DNA of 50,349 nucleotides from positions 1 through 50,349 of the forward strand of contig NZ_JOIY01000069.1 of assembly GCF_000720185.1 (NCBI RefSeq). Direction: 5' to 3'. The notes beneath the pieces were generated by a model that was not told the origin of the DNA, did not search any database, and saw only the letters and a list, made by a program, of their open reading frames with translations. The translations under genes were made by a program, and so were the position numbers. Below are positions 31,673-39,584 of this stretch, piece after piece; within the stretch, counting starts at the first letter, position 1, and each line of letters begins with the position of its first letter. The DNA is from Streptomyces sp. NRRL S-340 (GTDB taxonomy: Bacteria > Actinomycetota > Actinomycetes > Streptomycetales > Streptomycetaceae).

Positions 31673-32878
31673 CTACTCCCCGGGCGGGTGCAGGGCGGTG
31701 ATGCCGGCGAGGACGAGACCGAGCCCGGAGAGGAACTGCTCGCGGTCGTCGTGTCCGGGCAGCTGGGCCGCGACGGCCCGGGTGAACGGGTAGTCGTCCG
31801 GGTCGAGTTCCTCCCACGCCGCCGACACGCTGCCGAGGAACGCGGCGCGGTCCGGGACCGGCTCGCCGGCCCGGGCGCCCGCGGAGTTGGCGGCGTTCTG
31901 GCCGGCGGCGCCGAGGACGTAGTGCACCAGCGCAGAGGTCGCCGTGAACCAGCCGGCCTCGGGCACGCCGAGCGCGGCGACCTGCCGGCCGATGCTTTCG
32001 AAGATCCGCGGGGTCACCGACCCCCAGGGGTTGCGCGAGAGCTGCAGGGCGAGTTGCGTGGCGAGCCAGGGGTGTTCCTCGATCGCGTCGAACAGGCCGA
32101 GCGCGACGGCCCGGATCGCGTCCTGCGGCGATCCGGCGGCCCGGTCCGCCTCACGGGGCCCGCCCGGCCGGGCAGGCGCCCGGCCCGCACCGGTTCCGGC
32201 GGACGTCGCGGCCGCGCCGGACCTGCCAGGGGTGCGGGGTCCCGTGGACGCACCGCCCGCGCCGGCCTCCGCCGGCGGGCGACCCGTGCCGGTTGCGGCG
32301 GGCGCACCGCCCGCAGCGGCTCCGGCGGGCGTCCCGGCCGTGTCGGGCACGCCGGGCGGGTCAGGCGTACCGGATCCCGTGGACGCACCGCCCGCGCCGG
32401 CTCCCGCAGCCACGCCGCCGGTATCGGCGCCCGAAGCGGCACCCCCCGCATCGCCTCCGGCAGGCACCCCGGCGGCGCCGGGCTCGGCGGAAGCCCCGGC
32501 CGCGCCGGCTCCGCCGGGCGTACCTACTTCGCCGGGCGTGCGGGCTTCGCCGGGCGTGCCGGCGGTCCCGGAACCCGCAGGCGCCCCCGGTCCCGCAGGC
32601 GCGCCGGGCACTCCCGGTCCCGCAGACGCGCCAGCCGCCTCGGGGCGGGTGGTCAGGGCGCTGGTGACGACCGCCTCCGTGGCGGCGCCGAGCAGCTCGT
32701 CCTTGTTGGCCACGTGCCAGTAGATCGCCCCGGGCCCGGTGGCGAGGCGCTCGGTCAGCGCCCGGAACGTGAGCCCGTTCTCACCGGCCGCGTCGAGCAG
32801 GTCGACGGCGGCCTCGACGATGCGCTCCCGGGAGAGCGCCTCCGTACGCCGCTGTGACCGGCGCGTCCGCGTTGCCAT
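31673..32878 (-). CDS. TetR-family regulator with 170-residue low-complexity insert
   Basis: The protein has 401 residues against about 220 for the family. Residues 15-62 are a TetR HTH (SRERIVEAAVDLLDAAGENG, then FRALTERLATGPGAIYWHV). The normal ligand-binding domain resumes near residue 250 (PQDAIRAVALGLFDAIEEHP) and shows the TetR_C pattern. Between them residues 79-249 are almost only Gly, Ala, Pro, Thr and Ser, in imperfect repeats such as GTPGEARTPGEVGTPGG. It could be a flexible linker or a recent repeat expansion. A perfect operator palindrome lies just upstream. Alternative start ATG at 32887. It is divergent from the TetX-like monooxygenase, its likely target. Confidence 0.85.
   Translation of the reverse strand: MATRTRRSQRRTEALSRERIVEAAVDLLDAAGENGLTFRALTERLATGPGAIYWHVANKDELLGAATEAVVTSALTTRPEAAGASAGPGVPGAPAGPGAPAGSGTAGTPGEARTPGEVGTPGGAGAAGASAEPGAAGVPAGGDAGGAASGADTGGVAAGAGAGGASTGSGTPDPPGVPDTAGTPAGAAAGGAPAATGTGRPPAEAGAGGASTGPRTPGRSGAAATSAGTGAGRAPARPGGPREADRAAGSPQDAIRAVALGLFDAIEEHPWLATQLALQLSRNPWGSVTPRIFESIGRQVAALGVPEAGWFTATSALVHYVLGAAGQNAANSAGARAGEPVPDRAAFLGSVSAAWEELDPDDYPFTRAVAAQLPGHDDREQFLSGLGLVLAGITALHPPGE
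32160..32640. repeat. GC-rich degenerate repeats encoding the TetR insert
   Basis: Short imperfect repeats of 9-18 bases such as TCGCCGGGCGTGCGGGCT recur across this segment. All keep the reading frame of the regulator. The array resembles slippage-prone sequence and may vary in length between strains. Confidence 0.65.
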
Positions 32879-32896
32879 GGCTGACATCTTGACACG

Positions 32897-32934
32897 CCTG
32901 GAGCGCCGTTCCAACATTGGAACGGCGCTCCAGG
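32897..32934. promoter_or_regulatory. 38-bp perfect palindromic TetR operator
   Basis: CCTGGAGCGCCGTTCCAA (32897-32914) is exactly mirrored by TTGGAACGGCGCTCCAGG (32917-32934), with CA between. It lies 18 bases before the TetR start and 75 before the monooxygenase start. A related half, TGGAACGTCGTACCAG, follows at 32936-32951. This is almost certainly the operator of the neighbouring regulator. Confidence 0.85.
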
Positions 32935-33009
32935 ATGGAACGTCGTACCAGAATGCCCGGCCGCCCGGACCCGTCCGCGGCCCCGCCCCCGGAGGAACGA
33001 GGAACCACG

Positions 33010-34149
33010 ATGCGCACCCCCGTCACGATCGTCGGCGCGGGCCTGGGCGGCCTCACGCTCGCCCGCGTCCTGCACGTCCACGGCGTCCCGGTCACCGTCC
33101 ACGAGGCCGAGTCCTCCCCGGCGGCCCGCACGCAGGGCGGACTGCTCGACATCCACGACCACAACGGACAGCTCGCCCTGGAGGCGGCCGGTCTGACGGA
33201 CGAGTTCCGCGCGCTGGTCCTGGAGGGCCACCAGGCGATGCGGATCCTCGACCGGGACGGCAGCGTGCTGCTCGACGAACCCGACGACGGCACGGGGGGA
33301 CGACCCGAGGTGCGGCGCGGTGAACTGCGCCGGATCCTGCTGGAGTCGCTGCCGGCCGGCACGGTCCGGTGGGGCAGCAAGGCGAGCGGCGTCCGGTCCT
33401 TGGGCGGGGGCCGCCACGAGGTGGCGTTCGCCGACGGCGGCACGGCCGTCACGGAGCTGCTGGTCGGCGCGGACGGAGCCTGGTCGCGCGTCCGGCCGCT
33501 GCTGTCCGGCGCGGTGCCCGAGTACACGGGCACGTCCTTCGTCGAGACCTACCTGTACGACGCCGACGACCGGCATCCGGCCGCCGCGAAGGCCGTCGGC
33601 GCCGGGTCGATGCTCGCGCTCGCCCCCGGCAAGGGGATCCAGGCCCACCGGGAGGACGGCGGCGCGCTGCACACCTACGCGGCGCTGTCCCGGCCGCTGG
33701 AGTGGTTCGCCGCCCTCGACTTCGCCGACGCCGCCGCGACGGCCGCGCGGATCGCCGGGGAGTTCGCCGGCTGGGCACCGGAACTGACGGAGCTGATCAC
33801 CGGCGGGGACACCCCGCTGGTGCTGCGCCCCCTGTACACCCTGCCGCCGGCCCACCGGTGGGACCGGGTGCCGGGGGTGACCCTGCTCGGCGACGCCGCC
33901 CACCTCATGATCCCGTCCGGCGAGGGCGCCAACCTGGCCATGTACGACGGCGCCGAACTCGGCAGGGCCCTCGCCGCGCACCCCGACGACACCGAGGCCG
34001 CGCTCGCCGCGTACGAACGGGACCTGTTCCCCCGCAGTGCGGGGGAGGCCGCCGAAGCCGTACGCCTCCACGAACGCATGTTCGGCCCCCGTGCACCCCG
34101 CGGCCTGTTCGAGATGTTCGCGGGAGAGGAGCGGGCTGCTTCCGCGTGA
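33010..34149 (+). CDS. TetX-like FAD-dependent monooxygenase
   Basis: This 379-residue class A flavin monooxygenase has TIVGAGLGGLTLARVL at the N terminus, the short ARTQGGLLDIHDHNGQ substrate-side segment typical of TetX-like enzymes, ELLVGADGAWSRVRPLL, and LLGDAAHLMIPSGEGANLAM near residue 300. Relatives inactivate tetracyclines or hydroxylate related aromatic compounds, so a self-resistance or detoxification role is possible. The start has GGAGGAACGAGGAAC upstream. The divergent TetR gene and its operator suggest induction by the substrate. Confidence 0.9.
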   Translation: MRTPVTIVGAGLGGLTLARVLHVHGVPVTVHEAESSPAARTQGGLLDIHDHNGQLALEAAGLTDEFRALVLEGHQAMRILDRDGSVLLDEPDDGTGGRPEVRRGELRRILLESLPAGTVRWGSKASGVRSLGGGRHEVAFADGGTAVTELLVGADGAWSRVRPLLSGAVPEYTGTSFVETYLYDADDRHPAAAKAVGAGSMLALAPGKGIQAHREDGGALHTYAALSRPLEWFAALDFADAAATAARIAGEFAGWAPELTELITGGDTPLVLRPLYTLPPAHRWDRVPGVTLLGDAAHLMIPSGEGANLAMYDGAELGRALAAHPDDTEAALAAYERDLFPRSAGEAAEAVRLHERMFGPRAPRGLFEMFAGEERAASA

Positions 34150-34163
34150 GGACTGCCCGCGGG

Positions 34164-34739
34164 TCAGCTCTCCCGGCGGAGGTCCAGCATGCAGAAGACC
34201 TTGTCGTACCGGGCCTCGCCGACGGCGACGAAGGCGGGCAGCCGGCCGTACTCGGTGAAGCCGAGGGAGCGGTACAGGCCCAGGGCACGGGTGTTGTCGC
34301 CGCGGGCGTCCAGGGTGAGGACCTCGACGCCCGCCTCCCGGGCGTCGGAGATCAGTGCGGCGGTCAGTGCCCGGCCGGCCCCTCGGCCCTGCGCGGCGGC
34401 GGCCACCGCGAGCTTCTCCAGGTCGGCGTGCGGCCGGTGCGTCGGCCGGGCGTAGCGGACCCAGTACCCGAACCCGGCGAGCCGCCGGCCGAGGTAGGCG
34501 GCGCGCAGGGCCGCGTCACCGGAGCGCGCCTCGCAGCGGACGTGGCCGACGAGTTCCGCCACCTCGTCTGGCGAGGGCGGTTCGACCCAGCCCAGCGCGG
34601 CACCCGCACGGACCAGCTCCGCGAGGACGCCGTGCGCCGCCGCGGCGAACCCGGCCTCCAGCTCCGGGTCGGACGCCAGCTCCCCGGCGTCGAGGAGGGT
34701 GAGGGGGGCGGTCACACCGCTGGTCAGGGCCGGATCCAT
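34164..34739 (-). CDS. GNAT-family N-acetyltransferase
   Basis: This 191-residue protein has a GNAT core: FGYWVRYARP, then LEKLAVAAAAQGRGAGRALT, which contains the acetyl-CoA pyrophosphate loop QGRGAGRA, and LTLDARGDNTRALGLYRSLG followed by FTEYGRLPAFVAVG near the end. The substrate is unknown. It converges on the monooxygenase gene with only 14 bases between stops. The ATG at 34739 is the only start giving a normal-length N terminus. Confidence 0.88.
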   Translation of the reverse strand: MDPALTSGVTAPLTLLDAGELASDPELEAGFAAAAHGVLAELVRAGAALGWVEPPSPDEVAELVGHVRCEARSGDAALRAAYLGRRLAGFGYWVRYARPTHRPHADLEKLAVAAAAQGRGAGRALTAALISDAREAGVEVLTLDARGDNTRALGLYRSLGFTEYGRLPAFVAVGEARYDKVFCMLDLRRES

Positions 34740-35264
34740 GCCCCGCAGCGTAACCACCCCCCGAGCCGCACCGACACTCCGTACCCCCGCGCCACTTGCG
34801 CACCGACACTCCGTACCCCCCGCGCCACCTGTACTCCGTACTTGCGCACCGGCCTTCGCATCCCCGCCGCGACCGCTGCCCGCCCTCCGGGCGGCCCGTG
34901 CCGGAGCGGGCGAGGAAGGGCGGCCGGCGGGACTCAAGCGAAACTCGACCGCCGGTTGCTTCGATGAACGGCATCAGGAACGGAACAGCAGGCCGTCACC
35001 GGCTCCGTGCCCGCACCGTGCAGGACCGGACGGAACCGCCCGCCCGTGGCGAACCGGATCCCGTGCCCGGCCGACGGACGGCGCGCGCCGGAGGAATCAG
35101 GGGGACGGACGTGCCCGAAGCCGCCGACGCCCGCGAAGGGATGCTCATGCCGGTCTCCCGTATCCCTGCCGATGACCGACTGTCCGGCGCCGCTCGGACA
35201 TCGAGCACTGACGCCACCGACGCGCCGCCGGCGGCCGGACCGATCTCTTTGGGGTGACTAGGAC
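34740..35264. other. Intergenic region with a 31-bp direct repeat upstream of cydA
   Basis: The 525 bases hold two copies of a repeat starting GCACCGACACTCCGTACCCC (34768-34799, 34800-34831) and a partial third, TACTCCGTACTTGCGCACC. No gene is seen. No Rex-type dyad of the form TGTGAAC-N-GTTCACA, which often controls cyd genes in Streptomyces, was found before cydA. Confidence 0.6.
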
Positions 35265-36557
35265 ATGGGAACCGTCGGACTGGCACGCACCCAGTTCGCC
35301 TTGACCGTGGGGGTGCACTACCTGCTCGTCGCACTGACCCTCGGACTGGTGGTCATGGTGGCGATCTGCCACACCCGCTGGGTCCGCACGGGCGACCCGG
35401 CGCTGCGGCAGGCCACGAAGTACTGGGGCACCCTCTACGTCATCAACTACGCGGTCGGCATCGGCGCGGGCATCGCCATGGAGTACCAGCTCAGCGCCAA
35501 CTGGTCGGGCCTGGAGAACATGGGCGCCGGAGTGTTCGGCGCCCCGCTCGCCGTGGAGACCGTCGTCGCGTTCTTCGTGGAGTCGACCTTCCTCGCGCTG
35601 TGGATCTTCGGCTGGCAGCGGCTGCCCGCGAAGGCGCATCTGGCCTGCATCTGGATCGTCGCCGCGGCCGCGTACCTCTCCGTCGTCTGGGCCCTGCTGG
35701 CCAACGGGTTCATGAACAACCCGGTCGCGTACGAGATGCGCGACGGCACCCTCCAGCTGACCGACCCGCTCGCCCTGTTCACCAACCCGAACGCCTGGAT
35801 CGCCATCCTGCACGTCATCGGCGGAGCCGTCGCGGTCGGCGGGTTCTTCATGCTCGGTGTCTCGGTGCTGCTGCGCAGGCGCGGCCGGGCCGACGACACG
35901 TTCGTACGGCACTCGATGCGCATGGGCGCCCACGCCGGCTTCTGGGGCGCCCTGCTGGTCGGCCTCAGCGGCGCGGTGCAGATCGAGCGGATCGGCGAGC
36001 AGCAGCCGATCAAGCAGGCGCTGCTGGACGGCGACAGTGAGCGCATCACCGCGTTCCAGCGGGAGCTGACGGAGCGTTTCGGGGACGCCGGGCTGCCGCC
36101 GGCGCCACTGGTGCAGTACAGCGCCTACGTGATGATGGCCGTCGGGTTCGTCCTGCTGATCGTCTCCGTGTGGACCCTGATCGCACTGCGCGGCGACCGG
36201 ATGCTCACGTCGAAGCCGCTGCACCGGGTGCTGCGGGTCGCCATGGTGATGCCCTTCGTGGCGAACATCGCCGGCTGGCTGGTCCGCGAGATCGGCCGGC
36301 AGCCGTTCGTCATCGACGACATCCTCACCACCCGGCACGCCTTGACCCCCTCGCTCACCACCACCCAACTGACCGTCTCCCTGGTGGTGCTGGGGGCGAT
36401 CGTCACGACCCTGCTGATCCTCGACTGGTGGCTGCTCGGCAAAGCGGCGATGCGCGGCCCCGCGCAGGCCGATCTGTGGGCGCAGGAGTCCGGCTCCGGT
36501 GAACGCCCCGACCCCGGCGGCGCACTCGACGACGAGCGCGACAGCGTCCTGCTCTAG
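35265..36557 (+). CDS. cydA: Cytochrome bd oxidase subunit I
   Basis: This 430-residue membrane protein has about nine helices. Heme ligands expected from the family are present: H18 in VGVHYLL (heme b595), H183 in AILHVIGG (b558), and Met290 or Met291 in YVMMAVG. Acidic residues E98 and E106 of the proton path stand in LAVETVVAFFVEST. The quinol loop is short, and GWLVREIGRQPFVI marks its far side. It oxidises quinol and reduces O2 to water with high affinity, supporting growth at low oxygen. The start ATG follows GGGGTGACTAGGAC. Unusually, 278 bases separate it from cydB. Confidence 0.95.
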   Translation: MGTVGLARTQFALTVGVHYLLVALTLGLVVMVAICHTRWVRTGDPALRQATKYWGTLYVINYAVGIGAGIAMEYQLSANWSGLENMGAGVFGAPLAVETVVAFFVESTFLALWIFGWQRLPAKAHLACIWIVAAAAYLSVVWALLANGFMNNPVAYEMRDGTLQLTDPLALFTNPNAWIAILHVIGGAVAVGGFFMLGVSVLLRRRGRADDTFVRHSMRMGAHAGFWGALLVGLSGAVQIERIGEQQPIKQALLDGDSERITAFQRELTERFGDAGLPPAPLVQYSAYVMMAVGFVLLIVSVWTLIALRGDRMLTSKPLHRVLRVAMVMPFVANIAGWLVREIGRQPFVIDDILTTRHALTPSLTTTQLTVSLVVLGAIVTTLLILDWWLLGKAAMRGPAQADLWAQESGSGERPDPGGALDDERDSVLL

Positions 36558-36835
36558 AGCCTGTCCGGCGGATCGGCTCGCACCCCCGTGGCCCGCGCCT
36601 TGCCGTACCGGAGAGCGGGGGCCGGTGCGTGCGGCTGCGAGGCGGTGGCGGCGTCCACGCGGGCGCGGGCGGCCGGCGACGACGCGGCGGAGGAGCGTAC
36701 CCGGCGCCTCAGCCGCTCCGCGCCGGGCCGCGACCGCGATGTCCGCCGGACCGGCCCCGGAGCCTGCCTGCCCGTCACGGCGCCCGCCGTCCCGTCCCGC
36801 CCCCGCACCTCACGCTGCAAAGGAGCACACCGGCC
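36558..36835. other. Spacer between cydA and cydB
   Basis: This 278-bp spacer contains no recognisable gene, though cydA and cydB usually abut. Only the cydB ribosome site AAAGGAG (36820-36826) is clear. A second promoter is possible. Confidence 0.5.
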
Positions 36836-37858
36836 ATGAGTTACCCGACCTTGTGGACCATCGGGTTCATCGCCTTGTTCACCGGCTACCTCACGCTCGC
36901 CGGAACCAATTACGGAGTGGGCTCGACCCTGCTGTTCACGGCTCGTGACGACCGCGAACGCCGTCAGGTGCTCGGCGGCCTCGGCCCGTTCCTGCTCGTC
37001 AACGAGTCCTGGCTGCTGGTGTCCCTCGGCGTCCTGGTCGGCACCATGCCGGGCCTGGAGACCCAGCTCCTGGTCGGCGCCGCGCCGTTCGCCCTGATCG
37101 CCATGGCCGGCGCACTGGTCCTGATCAGCGCCGTCATGCTCCGCAGCCGGCACCCCGGGGCCACCGTGCGCAGGCGGTGGGACGGCGTGATCTGCGCGGC
37201 CGGCACCGCGGCGGCGTTCGGCTGGGGAGCGTTCCTGGTCGCCGTCGCCGGGTCGCTCGACCTCGACGGCGGCGGCCGTGTCCTGGGCAGCGGCGCGGCG
37301 TTCACCCCGTACGCCCTGCTGGGCGGGGTGAGTGCCGTCGCGCTGCTCGGCGCGCACGGCTGCGCCTTCACCGCCGCCCGCACCACCGGGGCGGTCGCCG
37401 CCCGCGCCGGCGTCCTCGCCCGCCGGCTGTGCGGCGCCGGCTGCCTGCTCGTCGCCCTGACCGTCCTCGCCTCCTGGGCCGGCGGGCACACCGACGGGGC
37501 CGCGCTGCGCCGGCCCGCCCTCGCGCTGCTGCTGCTCGCGCTCGCCGTGCTCGCCCTGCTGCCGGCCGCCCGCGCGCTGTCCGCCGGACAGCCCTGGCGG
37601 GCGTACGCGGCCACGACCGTCGCGGTCGGGCTCGCGCCGGTCGCCGTGTTCGCGGCCAAGTACCCCTACCTGGCCACCCCCGCGCGGTCCGGAGTACGGG
37701 CCGTCGCGGCCCAGGACCTCGCCGCGGACAGCACCGCACTGGCCCTGATCACCTGGACCGCGGGCCCGGTCCTGGTGCTGGTGATCGCCGTGCAACTGCG
37801 GATGTGGTGGCTGCTGCGCGCACCCGCGGAGCGGTCCACGGCCCCCGCCTTCCACTGA
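36836..37858 (+). CDS. cydB: Cytochrome bd oxidase subunit II
   Basis: This 340-residue membrane protein starts MSYPTLWTIGFIALFTGYLT and has eight or nine helices. The quinol-oxidase II family signature region RRQVLGGLGPFLLVNESWLL follows the first helix. It binds CydA to form the bd oxidase and has no heme ligands itself. The ATG has AAAGGAG ten bases upstream; a longer in-frame reading to 36629 would cross sequence without family similarity. The stop is 16 bases from cydD, so cydB-cydD-cydC are co-transcribed. Confidence 0.94.
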   Translation: MSYPTLWTIGFIALFTGYLTLAGTNYGVGSTLLFTARDDRERRQVLGGLGPFLLVNESWLLVSLGVLVGTMPGLETQLLVGAAPFALIAMAGALVLISAVMLRSRHPGATVRRRWDGVICAAGTAAAFGWGAFLVAVAGSLDLDGGGRVLGSGAAFTPYALLGGVSAVALLGAHGCAFTAARTTGAVAARAGVLARRLCGAGCLLVALTVLASWAGGHTDGAALRRPALALLLLALAVLALLPAARALSAGQPWRAYAATTVAVGLAPVAVFAAKYPYLATPARSGVRAVAAQDLAADSTALALITWTAGPVLVLVIAVQLRMWWLLRAPAERSTAPAFH

Positions 37859-37874
37859 CGCCCCCGGGGGACGC

Positions 37875-39584
37875 ATGAAGCACGGACCGCTCGACCCCGA
37901 ACTGGTGCGGATCCACCCGCGCGTGAAGGTGTTCCTCCTGGTGTGCACGGCCGGTGCGGCGCTCGGCGGCGCGCTGCTCGTCGCCCAGGCGCTGCTCCTC
38001 GCCCGGGTGCTCGCCGCCCTCTTCGGCGGCGGCTCCCGCGAGGCCTTCGCCACGGTGCCGCTGCCCCTGGTCGCCGGGGTCGTCGCGGCCCGGTGCGGGC
38101 TCGCCTGGTGGGAGCGCTGGTACCCGGCGCGGGAGGCGACGCGGGTGCAGCAGGCGTTGCGCGAGGAACTGGTCGAGGCCGCGGGCCGGGGCCGGATCCG
38201 GGGCGCGGGGCCGCGGCCCGCCGCCGTGGTGGCCGTGCTGACGCGCGGCGCGGACGCGCTGGAGGGCTACGTCTCGGGCGCCGTGGCCGTGCTGCCGCAC
38301 GCCGTCGTGGTGCCGCCCGCCGTCGTGTGCACGCTGCTGTACCTCGACGTGCCCTCCGGGCTCACCGTGCTGGTCACGCTCCCCTTCGTCCCGCTGGTGC
38401 TCGCCGTCGTCGGACTGCACACCAAGGCGCGTACCGAACGGCACTGGAACGTGCTCCTGCGCCTGGGCGAGCGCTTCCGCCAGGCGGTCGGCGGACTCAC
38501 CACCCTGCGGGTGTTCGGGCGGCAGGACGACGCGGCCCGGCGCATCCGCGCGGCCGGCACCGAGCTGCGGGTGGTCACGATGGCCACCCTGCGGCAGGCG
38601 TTCCTGTCGTCCTTCGTCCTGGAGACCATGACCACCCTGGCCGTCGCCCTGATCGCGGTGCCGGTCGGTTTCCGGCTGCTCGCCGGGGACATGTCGCTCA
38701 CCGCGGGCCTCGCCGTCCTGCTGCTCACCCCGGAGGCGTACCGCCCGCTGCGCTCCCTGGCGCTGCGCTTCCACGCCAGCCAGGAGGGCCGGGCCGTACT
38801 CGACCAGGCCCGCCGGATCAGGGCGGCCGCCCCTGAGCCGGTGCGGCCGGCCGCGCCGGGGCCGCACCCGGTGCCCGTGCCCAGCCCGGCCCGCGCGCCT
38901 GTCGTCCTGGACCGGCTGACGGTCGGGTTCCCGGGCGGCCCCGCCGCGCTGACCGGGGTGTCGCTGACGCTCGAACCCGGCCGCTGCCACGCGCTGACCG
39001 GACCCAGCGGCGCGGGCAAGAGCACGCTGCTGCGCACCCTCGCCGGCCAGCTCGCACCGCTCGGCGGCGAGATCCGCGTCGGGTCCCACCCGCTGCCGCA
39101 CGTCCCCGGCGCCGCGTGGACCGCCCAGCTCGGGGTGGTGCCGCAGCGACCGCACCTGTTCGCCATGTCCCTCGCGGACAACGTCCGCCTCGGCCGCCCC
39201 GACGCCGGCCCCGACGAGGTGTGGCAGGCGCTGGCCGCGGCCGGTGCCGCCGACTTCGTGGCGGCACTGCCCGACGGCCCGGCGACCCCGCTCGGCGACG
39301 GCGGCGCGGTGCTCAGCGCCGGTGAACGGCAGCGGATCGCGCTGGCCCGCGCCCTGCTGCGCAAGCCGGCGCTGCTGCTGCTCGACGAACCCACCGCCCG
39401 GCTGGACGGCGAGACGGAGCAGCGGGTGCTCGGCGCCCTGCGTGCCCTCGCCGGGAACGAGCGCACCACGGTGCTGGTGGTCACCCATCGCCCCCGGGTC
39501 ATGGAACTCGCGGACACGGTCTTCCACGCCGCTGACGGCTCGGTCGACGTCCAGCCGCGCCTGCTGGAAGGACAGCCGACATGA
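37875..39584 (+). CDS. cydD: Thiol reductant ABC exporter subunit CydD
   Basis: This 569-residue protein has a six-helix exporter domain (1-300) and a nucleotide-binding domain: Walker A GPSGAGKSTLL near 380, signature LSAGERQRIALARAL near 480, Walker B ALLLLDEPTARLD near 500 and the switch His in VVTHRPR. The CydDC heterodimer exports reduced thiols (cysteine, glutathione-like) or heme-related factors needed for bd oxidase assembly. The last codon overlaps the cydC start (ATGA). Many actinomycetes carry CydD and CydC fused in one long chain; here they are separate. Confidence 0.92.
   Translation: MKHGPLDPELVRIHPRVKVFLLVCTAGAALGGALLVAQALLLARVLAALFGGGSREAFATVPLPLVAGVVAARCGLAWWERWYPAREATRVQQALREELVEAAGRGRIRGAGPRPAAVVAVLTRGADALEGYVSGAVAVLPHAVVVPPAVVCTLLYLDVPSGLTVLVTLPFVPLVLAVVGLHTKARTERHWNVLLRLGERFRQAVGGLTTLRVFGRQDDAARRIRAAGTELRVVTMATLRQAFLSSFVLETMTTLAVALIAVPVGFRLLAGDMSLTAGLAVLLLTPEAYRPLRSLALRFHASQEGRAVLDQARRIRAAAPEPVRPAAPGPHPVPVPSPARAPVVLDRLTVGFPGGPAALTGVSLTLEPGRCHALTGPSGAGKSTLLRTLAGQLAPLGGEIRVGSHPLPHVPGAAWTAQLGVVPQRPHLFAMSLADNVRLGRPDAGPDEVWQALAAAGAADFVAALPDGPATPLGDGGAVLSAGERQRIALARALLRKPALLLLDEPTARLDGETEQRVLGALRALAGNERTTVLVVTHRPRVMELADTVFHAADGSVDVQPRLLEGQPT

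Noticed and set aside
34740..35264. Rex operator upstream of cydA
   Set aside because: No dyad resembling TGTGAAC with GTTCACA was found on reading both strands.
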